From the NCBI GenBank assembly GCA_913060875.1, contig CAJXSL010000002.1:62001-126000 (forward strand): a DNA stretch of 64,000 nucleotides, read 5' to 3'. Source of the DNA: an uncultured Desulfobacteraceae bacterium. Lineage in GTDB: Bacteria; Desulfobacterota; Desulfobacteria; Desulfobacterales; UBA5852. The position numbers and the translations under genes were made by a program. This document shows, piece after piece, positions 1-9,131 of this stretch; within the stretch, counting starts at the first letter, position 1, and each line of letters starts with the position of its first letter. The notes under the pieces were generated by a model. That model saw only the letters and a list, made by a program, of their open reading frames with translations, made no database searches and had not been told where the DNA came from.

Positions 1-2
1 TT

Positions 3-1385
3 GACATGCCGGCCGGCACCCGGATCGGCGCCACCGATCAGGCGGTTCAGCAACTGTCTGCCTGGCTGGCGGACGATGAGACGAATCCGGAAATCACCAG
101 CACCATCGCCTATGTCGGTACCGGGGGGCCCCGCTTCTTTCTGGTATTGTCCCCCGTGGACCCGGATCCCAACGTGGCCTTTCTGGTGGTGAATACCGAA
201 ACCCCCGACCAGGTACCGCCGCTGGTGGGAAAAACGCGCACCTATATCGCCGACCACATTCCCGGCGCGAATGGGCGGGTCAAACGCATGTGGATGGGTT
301 CGGAAGAACCCGGCTTTCTCGAAATTCGCCTGAAAGGCCTGGATCCTGAAACACTATACGCCAAAGGCAACCAGCTGACCGCGGCCGTCAAAGCCCTGCC
401 CGGCAGCTTGGATGTGCGCAGCAACTGGTGGAACAAAGTCTTCAAGGTTCGCATTCTGGTGGACCAGACCCGGGCCCGGCGCGCCGGGGTGACGTCCGAG
501 GACATTGCTTTGTCGTTGCAGGGCCACATGGACGGCCTCAAAGTCACCGAATACCGGGAAGGCGATCTGGCCATCCCGGTAATGGCCCGCTCCATGGCCG
601 AGGAGCGCGAAACCCTAAACGACCTTTGGAATCTCAGCGTCGGCTCCCGGACGACCGGCAATCGTGTGCCCCTCACCCAGATCGCAGACATCCGCGCGGA
701 ATGGGATTTCAACCGCATTGCCCGACGCAATCAGGAGCGCACCCTGACGGTGGAAGCCAAACATGAGACCCTCAAGGCCGAAGAACTGCTGGAGGCCGTC
801 AAGCCCATGATTGCCGCCCTGGATCTGGGCGAGGGCTACCGCTGGAAAGTGGGCGGTGAAATCGAATCCCGTGAAGAGACCATGGGCAAGCTGACCCGTT
901 TTCTGCCGACCTGTATCTTCGGCATCGTTGTGCTGCTGATATGGCAGTTCAATTCGTTCCGGCGCCCGGCCATTATTTTCCTGACCATTCCCCTGGCCTT
1001 CACCGGGGCCTTCTTAGGGCTGGTCATCATGCGCGCCCCCTTTGATTTCTTCGGTATGCTGGGGCTGCTCAGTCTGGCCGGTGTCATCATCAACAACGGC
1101 ATCGTTTTGATCGACAAGATCGATTCGGAACGCAAGTCCGGCGCGGAACCTTACGATGCGATCATGACGGCCGCCATATCCCGGTTCCGGCCGATCCTGA
1201 TGACCACCGTGACCACCGTATTGGGGGTCATGCCTCTGATCATTTCCGTGGATCCGCTCTTTTATGCCATGGCGGTGATCCTGGGCGCCGGTCTGATTTT
1301 TGGTACGCTGTTGACCCTGGGGCTGGTTCCCGCGTTATACGCCGTGTTTTTTCGGGTGCGGCCGTCCGATTCGATGCGTGCATAA
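3..1385 (+). CDS. RND efflux transporter permease, C-terminal part (5' end outside window)
   Basis: The reading frame is open to the left edge, so only the last ~460 residues are present. RND permeases are inner-membrane proton-driven exporters of about 1030 residues that work with a membrane-fusion protein and an outer-membrane channel. The visible part holds the second large periplasmic loop and then the C-terminal membrane block. Around residues 300-455 there are five to six hydrophobic helices, with the family-typical stretches WQFNSFRRPAIIFLTIPLAF and SLAGVIINNGIVLIDKID, then RPILMTTVTTVLGVMPL. These match the AcrB/CzcA superfamily. The substrate cannot be told from this half. Any partner genes lie upstream, outside the window. 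Confidence 0.9.
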   Translation, partial: DMPAGTRIGATDQAVQQLSAWLADDETNPEITSTIAYVGTGGPRFFLVLSPVDPDPNVAFLVVNTETPDQVPPLVGKTRTYIADHIPGANGRVKRMWMGSEEPGFLEIRLKGLDPETLYAKGNQLTAAVKALPGSLDVRSNWWNKVFKVRILVDQTRARRAGVTSEDIALSLQGHMDGLKVTEYREGDLAIPVMARSMAEERETLNDLWNLSVGSRTTGNRVPLTQIADIRAEWDFNRIARRNQERTLTVEAKHETLKAEELLEAVKPMIAALDLGEGYRWKVGGEIESREETMGKLTRFLPTCIFGIVVLLIWQFNSFRRPAIIFLTIPLAFTGAFLGLVIMRAPFDFFGMLGLLSLAGVIINNGIVLIDKIDSERKSGAEPYDAIMTAAISRFRPILMTTVTTVLGVMPLIISVDPLFYAMAVILGAGLIFGTLLTLGLVPALYAVFFRVRPSDSMRA

Positions 1386-1481
1386 AAATGCTTGCTCACG
1401 ACACTCGAGCTTATACGTGCACCCCGGAAGCACGCCGCATTCCCTATAATTTTCTGCAGAATGGCAACTGACCGGTTTGCG

Positions 1482-1535
1482 ATTGGGTCCGTGACGATTA
1501 TCGCGGATGCACGTGCCCTGCAACCGGGACCCAAT
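1482..1535. other. Long-loop inverted repeat in the gap before the VWA-OmpA gene
   Basis: ATTGGGTCC at 1482-1490 is complementary to GGACCCAAT at 1527-1535, giving a 9-bp stem with a 36-base loop. It sits in the 207-base gap between the efflux gene and the VWA-OmpA gene. It has no T-tract, so it could be leader structure or chance. Confidence 0.25.
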
Positions 1536-1592
1536 TCAGTCGGGAAATTGAAACGCATCTTTTAACAACGGAAAGAAGGAAAGGAGCATTCA

Positions 1593-2702
1593 ATGGCATT
1601 ACGCAACAAAACCCTTTACGGCCTTCTGGCGATAATCTTGTTGGCACTGGCAATAGGCACGGCCCAGGCGGTCGAAGTCAAAACCGAAGAGGTTGTCACC
1701 GGGGTCGACATGGTCATCGTGGACAAATACATCCGCACGGCCGACAACTTCATCATCATGTACGATGCCTCCGGCAGCATGGGGCGTCCCTACGGCGACA
1801 CCGGCATGACCATGATCCAGGCCGCCGAAAAGGCCCTGAAGGAAAAAAACACCCTTATGCCGGACCTGGGATTCAATGCCGGCCTGTATCTGTACACCCC
1901 CTGGCAAGTGTTTTATGAAATGCAGCCTTACGACAAAGACAAATTTGGCGCTGCCATCGACAGTTTGCCTGATACGCAAACCGCCGGTTCCTTCAAGGGC
2001 CAGCCGACCCCCCTGGTTGAAGGTCTGGAAAAACTCGACCCCATCCTGGCTAAAGTTTCCGGCCGGACCGTGGTTTTTCTGTTTTCCGACGGCACTTTCA
2101 AGCTGCCGGTTTCCAAAAAACGTCCCCTGGAGGTGGTCAAGGCCCTCTCGGCCAAGTATGACGTTTCCTTCTATGTCATGAGCACGGCCGAACGCGACCA
2201 GAATGTCCAGATGCTGCGGCGCCTGGTGGGCGTCAACCCCCGTTCACGGGTGATCCCCTTCGAATGGCTGCTCGGTCACCCCTACCGTACCACAGGCGCC
2301 CTGTATACGGTCCGATCAGTCGCTTTTGTTACGCCCAAAACAGAAACCCAAGTGACCGAAGTCACGGTCCAGAATATCACGTTTAATTTCGACGAACCCA
2401 ACATCCGCACGGAAGACCGCGAGCGCCTTCAGGCACTGGGGGAACTTTTAAAGGCCAACCCCCAGGCCGATGTCCTGCTGGAGGGATTTACGGATGGGAC
2501 CGGTGCGGAGGACTACAACCTGCATCTGTCCCGCCGTCGGGCCTTTCGGGTGGCGCAATACCTCATGGATGAATTTCAGATTCCGCGCGAACGGATCGTT
2601 ATTCAATGGTACGGCATGATCAACCCGATTGCCGACAATGCCACTCCGGAGGGACGCGCCCAGAACCGGCGGGTGGAAGTTCAAGTGGTCGGCCTCAAAT
2701 AG
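1593..2702 (+). CDS. VWA-like domain and OmpA C-terminal domain protein
   Basis: The 369-residue exported protein has an N-terminal signal peptide (about residues 1-26, ending GTAQA). A von Willebrand A-like domain follows, with the metal-site motif DASGSMG near residue 59. The C-terminal domain (about 255-365) is OmpA/MotB-like. It carries FNFDEPNIR, a GFTDGTG loop and the terminal NRRVEVQV signature, which in the family binds peptidoglycan. Together these predict a periplasmic or outer-membrane protein anchored to the wall and carrying a protein-binding module. The start is supported by the GAAAGGAG Shine-Dalgarno sequence just upstream. The gene is monocistronic and followed by a hairpin terminator. 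The partner of the VWA domain is unknown. Confidence 0.88.
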   Translation: MALRNKTLYGLLAIILLALAIGTAQAVEVKTEEVVTGVDMVIVDKYIRTADNFIIMYDASGSMGRPYGDTGMTMIQAAEKALKEKNTLMPDLGFNAGLYLYTPWQVFYEMQPYDKDKFGAAIDSLPDTQTAGSFKGQPTPLVEGLEKLDPILAKVSGRTVVFLFSDGTFKLPVSKKRPLEVVKALSAKYDVSFYVMSTAERDQNVQMLRRLVGVNPRSRVIPFEWLLGHPYRTTGALYTVRSVAFVTPKTETQVTEVTVQNITFNFDEPNIRTEDRERLQALGELLKANPQADVLLEGFTDGTGAEDYNLHLSRRRAFRVAQYLMDEFQIPRERIVIQWYGMINPIADNATPEGRAQNRRVEVQVVGLK

Positions 2703-2720
2703 CAGCCTCGAGGGGCTCAG

Positions 2721-2747
2721 CCCGAATATTTCATGAAATATTCAGGG
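2721..2747. repeat. Dispersed palindromic repeat, copy a (short form)
   Basis: CCCGAATATTTCATG is followed by a mirrored GAAATATTCAGGG, making a near-perfect palindrome just after the VWA-OmpA stop codon. Related copies lie at 8071, 8175, 9111, 29677, 29931 and 33235. This copy lacks the central CGCGAACGCG found in the longer ones. Confidence 0.7.
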
Positions 2748-2805
2748 TAGAAATTATGGAGGACTGGCGATTCTCCGACAACCAGGCCTGCCTTTAAAGC
2801 CTTTG

Positions 2806-2838
2806 AGCGGGAATCGGTGATCCCGGCCGGTTCCCGCT
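2806..2838. terminator. Hairpin terminator between convergent genes
   Basis: AGCGGGAATCGG at 2806-2817 pairs with CCGGTTCCCGCT at 2827-2838, giving a 12-bp stem with one G-U pair and a 9-base loop. It lies between the plus-strand VWA-OmpA gene and the minus-strand histidine kinase, so it could stop both transcripts. The T-tract is poor. Confidence 0.6.
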
Positions 2839-2868
2839 TGCTTTCCCCAAGTCGCCGGGCACGCAATC

Positions 2869-5115
2869 TTACGTCTCCAGGGCACGCTTAACGACATCCG
2901 CCAGCACGCTCCGCCCGACCGGCTTATAGATGAAGTACGGAATGCCGATTTGTCGCGCCCGTTCCTCATTGATATGCTCATTGAACCCCGTGCAGAGAAT
3001 GATTGGGATATCCGGAACTATTTGGCGCAGAGCCATTGCAAGTTCCTCTCCGGTGAGTTCCGGCATGGTCATATCGGTAATGACCAGATCGAACTGGTGG
3101 GGGCCTTCTTCAAACGCCTGCAGGGCATCACGGCTGCGGGTATGGGCGATCACATGGTAGTCGAAAGACTCCAGCATCAACTTCAGGACATGGGCGATCT
3201 GGGGTTCGTCGTCCACCACCAATATCGTTTCGCGGTTTCCGGTAGTGGCATCGTTGGCGACCCGTTCGGCGGGTTCGATTTCAGCAATTTTTTTAGCCGG
3301 AAAGATAATATTGAAATCCGTGCCCTGACCCGGCGTGCTGTCCACCTGAATATGCCCCCCACAACTCTTGACAATACCATGCACGACGGACAAGCCCATC
3401 CCCGTGCCTTTGCCCTTGCCCTTGGTGGTAAAATAGGGATCAAAAATACGGTCTAACAACGCTTCCTCGATTCCATTGCCGGTATCCCTGACGGTCAGTT
3501 GCAAAAACGGTCCGTCGGCGATTAAGCCGGCCGCTTTCTTCCGGTGCTCTTCGAGTTCAACGTCCTCCAAAGAAATCGTCAAGCTGCCGCCGCCGGGATC
3601 CATAGCATGGGCGGCATTGGTGGCCAAGTTCATGACCACCTGGTGCAGTTGGGTCGGATCGGCCATCACCGTGGCATGGGAATGCAGTTCTTCGTGAATG
3701 GTAATGGTGGTGGGAATAGAAGCGCGGAGCAGTTTGACCGCATCCCGAACGATACTGCTGATCCGGACGGGTTTCGGCGCGACCGCGGCCTGCCGGCTAA
3801 AGGTCAAAATTTGCTGGGTGAGTTCCTTGGCACGATGAGCGGCTTTGAGAATCTCCCCTAAATAACCATTGATAGGGGGCTGGCCGCGATAATCCTCCAT
3901 AGCGATTTCGGCAAAACCTAAAATCGCCGCCAAGATATTGTTGAAGTCATGGGCAATTCCGCCGGCCAAGGTTCCGATGGCTTCCATTTTCTGGGCCTGG
4001 CGCAATTGGGTCTCCAGTTCAAGCTTTTCTTCCTGAATCCGGGTCAGATCCGTTATATCCATTGCGATTTGCAACCGCACCAGGCGTTCGTCGATCCAGT
4101 CGATGGCGCGGTCGAAATGCAAATACCGTCGACCGGTTACCGGATTTTCACCTTCCCACACGTACAACCCGGTCGCTTCTCCGGAAGCGTCGACAATGGC
4201 GGCACTTTGACAGGTTTCACAGGGTCGAAGCCGCCCCTGAAATGCTTCCCAGCACTTCTTGCCCGTGTAGTCACCGCCATAGCTTTCCTGCATATGCCGG
4301 TTCATCAACAACACTTCATGGGTTTCGATATCGGCGACAAAAACGTCGGCATCGATGCTGTCCAAAACCGTCACCAGGATTTCATGGGACCGTTTGATCT
4401 CGGCTTCCGCCCGGCGCCTTTCGGCAAATTCCTGCCTCAAGTTTTCATTGGCGCTCTGCAGCTCATGATGTTTTTCTTCAAGCGAACGCCGGGTTGCTTG
4501 CTGCTGTTTCAGCAAAGATTTGAGACCCCTCAGCAAAACGGCAATGGACAACGTGACCACCGTATCCAGAAGAAGAAAGTTGGCTCCGATCACCCACCAT
4601 TTGTTCACCATGTTGTACGGCAGGGATTGTAGCGTGACCCACTCGGCCATCAGCGCCACACCGAACATGACAACCGTTGTTGCGTTAAGCGCCAAAGCAC
4701 CCACCGCCGGTCCTAACCCAAACAAAAGGCTGGTCATTACGGGAAAGGTAAAAAGCCAGATCGGTCCGGCCGCAAAAGGTCCGAGTTGAATCAGGAGAGC
4801 CAGGCCCAGGATGTAGATAAAGGCTATCAGGCATGCCGCCCGAAGGACAAATGTGATCCGTTTTGAAAAAGCGGCCCAGACAAACCACGCATAGCCGGCC
4901 GTGTTAAAAATAGCCAGCCACCATATCTCCTCGATCACAGACAAATAGACGCTCGGGAGGTAGGCAATTCCGCCCAAAAGGGCCACTGTCCGGTAAATGA
5001 CATCGATAATGCGATCACGCCAATAGGCAACGCTGTCGCCGGTCGTCTGTTCCGTTCGCCCGCTTTCGTTGTAGAGGACGCGCATGCTTTCCCGGAAGGC
5101 CTCCCTGAGATTCAT
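2869..5115 (-). CDS. Membrane-bound hybrid sensor histidine kinase with receiver domain
   Basis: The 748-residue protein has a membrane region of about six helices (residues ~36-200) and a short coiled coil (~205-242). A PAS domain follows (~245-360) with an internal C-x10-C-x2-C pattern ([15 protein letters not shown]). The HisKA domain has the phosphoacceptor H389 in [13 protein letters not shown], and a HATPase domain holds the N and G boxes. The C-terminal receiver (629-748) has DD at its start, phosphoacceptor D681 in ITDMTMPE and a conserved KP near 731. It should autophosphorylate and pass phosphate to its own receiver. The signal and output are unknown. No response-regulator gene is adjacent, so it is an orphan. 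Confidence 0.92.
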   Translation of the reverse strand: MNLREAFRESMRVLYNESGRTEQTTGDSVAYWRDRIIDVIYRTVALLGGIAYLPSVYLSVIEEIWWLAIFNTAGYAWFVWAAFSKRITFVLRAACLIAFIYILGLALLIQLGPFAAGPIWLFTFPVMTSLLFGLGPAVGALALNATTVVMFGVALMAEWVTLQSLPYNMVNKWWVIGANFLLLDTVVTLSIAVLLRGLKSLLKQQQATRRSLEEKHHELQSANENLRQEFAERRRAEAEIKRSHEILVTVLDSIDADVFVADIETHEVLLMNRHMQESYGGDYTGKKCWEAFQGRLRPCETCQSAAIVDASGEATGLYVWEGENPVTGRRYLHFDRAIDWIDERLVRLQIAMDITDLTRIQEEKLELETQLRQAQKMEAIGTLAGGIAHDFNNILAAILGFAEIAMEDYRGQPPINGYLGEILKAAHRAKELTQQILTFSRQAAVAPKPVRISSIVRDAVKLLRASIPTTITIHEELHSHATVMADPTQLHQVVMNLATNAAHAMDPGGGSLTISLEDVELEEHRKKAAGLIADGPFLQLTVRDTGNGIEEALLDRIFDPYFTTKGKGKGTGMGLSVVHGIVKSCGGHIQVDSTPGQGTDFNIIFPAKKIAEIEPAERVANDATTGNRETILVVDDEPQIAHVLKLMLESFDYHVIAHTRSRDALQAFEEGPHQFDLVITDMTMPELTGEELAMALRQIVPDIPIILCTGFNEHINEERARQIGIPYFIYKPVGRSVLADVVKRALET

Positions 5116-5163
5116 AGCGGCATCACCTTCGTGATCAGAAAATTTCTGGCAATCGTTTGTCTC

Positions 5164-5191
5164 TTGATTTTGTTATCATAACTGCTAATTT
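5164..5191 (+). promoter_or_regulatory. Candidate sigma-70 promoter for the DUF4124 gene
   Basis: TTGATT (5164-5169), a 16-base spacer and TAATTT (5186-5191) lie in the divergent gap about 55 bases before the DUF4124 start codon. The match is reasonable but not tested. Confidence 0.45.
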
Positions 5192-5245
5192 AGTGGTGTA
5201 CCCTTCAGACACGCATTCCCAACCATCATATGGCGGGAGGTTCCA

Positions 5246-5986
5246 ATGAACACCAAGTGGGTTTATGTCATTGTTGCATTGTCTTTATTCTTGGCGGGGC
5301 AATTGTACGCCGGGTCGGTTTATTTCTGGACGGATGAAAACGGTGTCCGCCATTTTAGCAATACCGGCATCCCCGACAGCGTTCAAGAAGCGGACGTTCG
5401 CCCTGAAGAATCATCCGCCCCCGAACCTTCGGCATCAATTGGTGAATCCGAACCGGATTCCGACCGGAAAAAATCGCCAACCGCCCCCCTGGATAAAGAA
5501 GCCGGGCAAACGGCTCCGGGTTCCGGTGGTGAAGAACAGGTTGACGAACGCTTGGCTGCCAAAGTGGAAATAGAACGCCAACGCCTGGAAGCCGAGATTA
5601 AGCGTATCGAAGGCCGGTCCATGTCGAAAACGTATACCCAAGGTATGAAAGATGCCCAACTCGCGCCGTTGAAGGAGCAGCTGGCGCTGCTCAACGCCGA
5701 TCCCGAGCGCTATTTTCGAATGAAACGTCAAGGTGCCTTCAAATCATCATCCGGGTCCGGATCGGCAACCGGAACAATGCCCACACAGGATCCCCTGGGT
5801 GGTCGGCTTTCCTCCCAAAGCGGCCGATCTTCAGCATCCGGCGGACAAGGCGAGAGAAGTCCTGCTGCCCCGGATGACACACAGGGAGACGCTTCCACGG
5901 AAAAGGCCTCAGGAGACGAAGAGCAATCCCGCAGATCACGTTCCGGCGGATCGGCGGCATCCACACTCTTCCCGGAAAACGACTAG
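5246..5986 (+). CDS. DUF4124 domain-containing exported protein
   Basis: The 246-residue protein has a signal peptide (about 1-22) followed by the DUF4124 signature YFWTDENGVRHFSNTGIPD (about residues 27-45). This short module is found in many proteobacterial periplasmic proteins and has no known activity. The middle (about 95-165) is charged and helical, likely a coiled coil. The C-terminal third is low-complexity, rich in Ser, Gly and charged residues, and probably disordered. The start codon has GGCGGGAGG upstream. It is divergent from the histidine kinase, which could suggest shared control but proves nothing. Confidence 0.82.
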   Translation: MNTKWVYVIVALSLFLAGQLYAGSVYFWTDENGVRHFSNTGIPDSVQEADVRPEESSAPEPSASIGESEPDSDRKKSPTAPLDKEAGQTAPGSGGEEQVDERLAAKVEIERQRLEAEIKRIEGRSMSKTYTQGMKDAQLAPLKEQLALLNADPERYFRMKRQGAFKSSSGSGSATGTMPTQDPLGGRLSSQSGRSSASGGQGERSPAAPDDTQGDASTEKASGDEEQSRRSRSGGSAASTLFPEND

Positions 5987-6272
5987 AAGCGATCTCAAAA
6001 AAGTCTTTTCGCCCGATATCGGCGTTGTGCCCTCGTCTCAAGTCCTCGACATACTTGAGTATGTACCCCAAGGGTACTTCCTTCGGGGCGCCTATGCGGA
6101 TTGCACCCACCGTTGAAGGCTCAATCAGATGGGAAGTCCCGCTTTACGGGAATACCCGCTCCCGCCTTGATCTCGAACGAAAATCCTAATGTTGAGATGG
6201 CTTCTTGAAGTTAACCTCGATGGGATTCTATTTCCAGGCGTGAGGTTAACGTTCCGGACGCCCTGATTTTCT
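5987..6272. other. 286-base gap with a possible dispersed intergenic element
   Basis: The segment at about 5995-6130 contains several short inverted motifs: CGATATCGGCG, CTCAAGT...ACTTGAG and ACCCCAAGGGT. It has the look of a structured, non-coding repeat. An antisense open frame spans it (5739-6110, minus) but has no family resemblance. From memory, very similar stretches occur in many deltaproteobacterial intergenic regions, but I cannot check this, and I see no second copy in the window. Confidence 0.4.
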
Positions 6273-6674
6273 TCAGGGCAGATCCTGAAGGACTTTCTTT
6301 ACGGTATTGCCGTCCGCGCTGCTGCCGAAGTGACGCATGATATCGCCCATGGCCTGCATTTTGTTCTTGTAGCTCTGCAAGTCGATGTTGGCCCGAATCC
6401 ATTCGGCAATCTCGGTTTCCGATGCCATGGCCGGCAGATAAGTTTCCAGAACCTTCATGTAGGGCGAGGCCTCCTGTTGGCCCTGCTGGCGCATGACTTC
6501 TTTTTCGGATTTGATCAATTTTTTCAGAACCTGCAATACGTCCTCATCCGAAAGTTCTTTCGCGGCAAGCCTGCCAAACTCGCCAATGACCACCCGCAAA
6601 GCCTCTTTTTTCGCGGCATCCTGATTTTTCATGGCCGCTTTCAAATCTTCCTTAATCTGCCCCTGAAGTGTCAT
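6273..6674 (-). CDS. GatB/YqeY domain-containing protein
   Basis: The 133-residue protein matches the YqeY family along its length. The N-terminus MTLQGQIKEDLKAAMKNQDA and the pattern VLKKLIKSEKEVMRQQG are typical, as is a C-terminal part resembling the tail domain of GatB and GlnRS (motif YLPAMASETEIAEWI). YqeY proteins are usually about 148 residues; this one is slightly short at the C-terminus. The family is thought to help tRNA-dependent amidation or bind tRNA, but its role is not established. It is a lone gene, divergent from the U32 gene, with a plausible promoter at 6711-6738. Confidence 0.88.
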   Translation of the reverse strand: MTLQGQIKEDLKAAMKNQDAAKKEALRVVIGEFGRLAAKELSDEDVLQVLKKLIKSEKEVMRQQGQQEASPYMKVLETYLPAMASETEIAEWIRANIDLQSYKNKMQAMGDIMRHFGSSADGNTVKKVLQDLP

Positions 6675-6710
6675 TTCGGTTATCCCTCGATTACGATAAT
6701 GGATGACCTT

Positions 6711-6738
6711 ACGATACTGCGTAGGATTTTAAAGTCAA
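6711..6738 (-). promoter_or_regulatory. Candidate sigma-70 promoter for the YqeY gene
   Basis: Read on the minus strand: TTGACT (6738-6733), a 16-base spacer and TATCGT (6716-6711), about 35 bases before the start codon. Confidence 0.45.
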
Positions 6739-6742
6739 GCCG

Positions 6743-6771
6743 TTGCATACCGGCCGGATATAGCTTATATG
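6743..6771 (+). promoter_or_regulatory. Candidate sigma-70 promoter for the U32 gene
   Basis: TTGCAT (6743-6748), a 17-base spacer and TATATG (6766-6771). If this is real, transcription starts near 6778. That excludes the in-frame ATG at 6769 and favours the ATG at 6823 as the start. Confidence 0.5.
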
Positions 6772-6822
6772 GAAACCGCTTTTAAGGTAAACGCCAACAT
6801 TGGAAATGCTGCGAGCCAAATA

Positions 6823-8073
6823 ATGACCGCCTCGATGCACCCCGTCGAATTGCTGGCCCCGGCCGGTAATTTTGAAAAGTTGAAAACCGCCATCCATTTC
6901 GGAGCTGACGCCGTTTATCTTTCCGGTCAGCATTTCAGCCTACGTAATTTCTCCGGGAATTTCAGTATGGATGAACTCGAAGCGGCGGTTTCCCTTGGCC
7001 GTTCCCAAGGTGTAAAAATCTATGTCGCCTGTAATATCTATTCACGCAACCACGAACAGGATGCGTTGCGCCAGTATCTCAAACGACTTGGGAAAATCCG
7101 ACCGGATGCCCTCATCGTTGCGGATCCCGCCATTTTCGTGGCCGCCAGGGAACTAGTCCCGGACATCCCGCTTCACATCAGCACCCAGACCAATACCACC
7201 AATTATGCCACGGCCAATTTCTGGCACCAGTTAGGTGCCGATCGCATCATCGCCGCACGCGAACTGAGCCTGCCGGAGATAAAAGAGATTACGGCCAAAG
7301 GCCGTATTGCCGTCGAAGTGTTCGTTCATGGCGCCATGTGTATGGCCTATTCCGGTCGCTGCCTGCTCAGCAGCTTTCTGGCCGGCCGCGACAGCAACCG
7401 GGGCCGCTGCGCCCACCCCTGCCGCTGGAACTATGCCGTTGTCGAAGAAAAACGACCGGGTCAGTACATGCCTGTCCTTGAAGACGCCCGCGGCACCTAT
7501 ATCTTCAACGCGCGTGACCTCTGCATGATCGACCATATCCCGGCCCTTATCGAAAGCGGAGTGACCGCCCTGAAAATTGAGGGGCGCATGAAGGGCATCC
7601 ACTACGTCGCCTCCACGGTCAAAGCTTATCGGGAAGCCATCGACACCTATTACCGCAACCCGGGCAGCTACGTTGTAAAACAGGACTGGACGGATCTTCT
7701 GGAGAGCGTCAATCAACGCGGCTACTGTACGGGATTCTACATGGGAGACCCCTCCCAGACGGAACCGAACCTGGCGTTGACCCGCAAGGCATATGAACAC
7801 CGCCTGGTGGGCAAAATCGTATCCGTTCCGGCTCCCGGGAAGGTTGTGGTGGATGTTCGCAACCGCCTGGAGTCCGGTGAGAACGTTGAAATATTGTCAC
7901 CGTTCCAGCCAATCCAGCGCCGGGTCATTGCCCCCATGGTGAACCTCGATGGAGAACCGATCGAGGTCGCCCATGCCGGGCATCAGGTTCAAATGGAATT
8001 GCGGGGAGACTGGCAGCCCGATGATGTGATCCGCCGACGCGACGCCCCTTCTCCGGGCTCCCGCCAGCGCTAA
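6823..8073 (+). CDS. Peptidase U32 family protein, TrhP/YegQ-like
   Basis: The protein of about 416 residues has the classic U32 start HPVELLAPAGNFEKLKTAI. The family signature follows, EVFVHGAMCMAYSGRCLLSS, then the Cys-containing RGRCAHPCRW, and later ALKIEGRMKG. These Cys residues match the iron-sulfur ligands inferred in TrhP/RlhA-type enzymes. Those enzymes use prephenate to hydroxylate uridine 34 of tRNA (TrhP) or a 23S rRNA cytidine (RlhA). The length and the C-terminal beta-barrel-like domain fit TrhP better. The start at 6823 is preferred over 6769 because a promoter -10 box overlaps the latter; 6835 is also possible. The TAA stop belongs to a palindromic repeat. It is probably not a peptidase despite the family name. 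Confidence 0.88.
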   Translation: MTASMHPVELLAPAGNFEKLKTAIHFGADAVYLSGQHFSLRNFSGNFSMDELEAAVSLGRSQGVKIYVACNIYSRNHEQDALRQYLKRLGKIRPDALIVADPAIFVAARELVPDIPLHISTQTNTTNYATANFWHQLGADRIIAARELSLPEIKEITAKGRIAVEVFVHGAMCMAYSGRCLLSSFLAGRDSNRGRCAHPCRWNYAVVEEKRPGQYMPVLEDARGTYIFNARDLCMIDHIPALIESGVTALKIEGRMKGIHYVASTVKAYREAIDTYYRNPGSYVVKQDWTDLLESVNQRGYCTGFYMGDPSQTEPNLALTRKAYEHRLVGKIVSVPAPGKVVVDVRNRLESGENVEILSPFQPIQRRVIAPMVNLDGEPIEVAHAGHQVQMELRGDWQPDDVIRRRDAPSPGSRQR

Positions 8074-8103
8074 CCCGAATATTCCCGGAAATTTTTCTAC
8101 CCA
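8071..8103. repeat. Dispersed palindromic repeat, copy b (degenerate), starting at a stop codon
   Basis: TAACCCGAATATTCC at 8071-8085 matches the left arm of the repeat, and its TAA is the stop codon of the U32 gene. The right arm, GGAAATTTTTCTACCC, has diverged. Confidence 0.55.
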
Positions 8104-8174
8104 ATGATTTTTGTGCAACTATTCATAAGGATAAGCGCTATCCACGGTATGATTTTAGTGGGATACAATGAACA

Positions 8175-8199
8175 GCGTGAACGCGTGAAATATTGGGGT
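8175..8199. repeat. Dispersed palindromic repeat, copy c (half)
   Basis: GCGTGAACGCGTGAAATATT followed by GGGGT corresponds to the right half of the repeat (central GAACGCG plus TGAAATATTCGGGTT). It is followed at once by a small GGGGT/ACCCC hairpin in the leader of the methyltransferase gene. Confidence 0.55.
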
Positions 8200-8235
8200 C
8201 TAACCCCCGTCCGCTGACCGGGAGAGCTACCTGCC

Positions 8236-9030
8236 ATGCGACTCATCGCCGATAATTTACAGATAACCCGTCAATCCATTGCCACAGCGATACGGGAGCA
8301 TGACCCTGTCCCGCTCCAGTGCATGGTCCGGGAACTGGAATCCGCCGGTGCCGAAGCCATCGACTTGAATACCGGGCCACTGGGGCGCAACGCCGCCCGG
8401 GATATGGCGTTCTGCATGGAGGCCGTGCAATCCGCAACGGAGTTGCCCATCCTGATCGACACGGCCAACCCTGCCGCCATGCAAGCCGGCCTCGCGGCCA
8501 ATCGCAAAGTTGCCATCATCAACGGCATCTCGCTGGAGCCGCAGAAGCTGGAAGCCATTCTGCCGCTGGCCATCGCCTATGATGTGGAGGTCGTCGGCTA
8601 TCTTCTGGATGAACACAGTCAGATGCCACAGGCCCTGGATGACCGCATGGCCCTCGCCCTGTCCCTTTTTCAACAGGTATCCGCTGCCGGATTACGGCCC
8701 GATCAATTGATTATCGATCCGGTGGTCGCGCCCCTGATCTGGTCGGACGGCCTCCAGCGCAATCGCGATCTTCTGGAAATTGTCCGTCGCCTGCCGGAGT
8801 TGCTTGATTTTCCGGTGCGAACGGTGGCGGGGCTGTCCAATCTGACCACCGGCAAGGGCCCGCCAAAGGCCAAACGCCGGATCGAGCAAACCTTTTTGAT
8901 CATGCTGGCTTCCGCCGGGCTTTCCGGGGTGCTGCTCGATATCCACCACCACGACACCGTCGTTTCGTCCCGAATCGGTCAAAAACTGCTTGAGGAAACC
9001 GTTTTTGCGTGGGAGGCATTCGACGTTTAG
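8236..9030 (+). CDS. Pterin-binding (dihydropteroate synthase-like) methyltransferase
   Basis: The 264-residue TIM-barrel protein resembles methyltetrahydrofolate:corrinoid methyltransferases such as AcsE and the pterin domain of MetH. Seen motifs are EAIDLNTGP near the N-terminus, LPILIDTANP (the barrel Asp that binds the pterin), IINGISLEP and the C-terminal VAGLSNLTTGKG. In this family the enzyme moves a methyl group from methyl-tetrahydrofolate to a corrinoid protein, as in the Wood-Ljungdahl pathway. The length is usual. No corrinoid protein, CODH or acetyl-CoA synthase gene is adjacent, so the partner is unknown. The start has GGGAGAG upstream. Confidence 0.85.
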   Translation: MRLIADNLQITRQSIATAIREHDPVPLQCMVRELESAGAEAIDLNTGPLGRNAARDMAFCMEAVQSATELPILIDTANPAAMQAGLAANRKVAIINGISLEPQKLEAILPLAIAYDVEVVGYLLDEHSQMPQALDDRMALALSLFQQVSAAGLRPDQLIIDPVVAPLIWSDGLQRNRDLLEIVRRLPELLDFPVRTVAGLSNLTTGKGPPKAKRRIEQTFLIMLASAGLSGVLLDIHHHDTVVSSRIGQKLLEETVFAWEAFDV

Positions 9031-9110
9031 GCAACGACCAACCGCCCGATGCAGCCGAAAGGCCCATGGCGATGGCTACCGCTCGTAGGGCCTAGATCGG
9101 TTTTCGTCTG

Positions 9111-9131
9111 ACCCGTGAAATATTCGGGTTA
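9111..9131. repeat. Dispersed palindromic repeat, copy d, containing a stop codon
   Basis: ACCCGTGAAATATTCGGGTT plus A on the plus strand. Read on the minus strand it begins TAACCCGAATATTTCACGGG, and its TAA is the stop codon of the His-rich gene at 9129. Confidence 0.65.
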
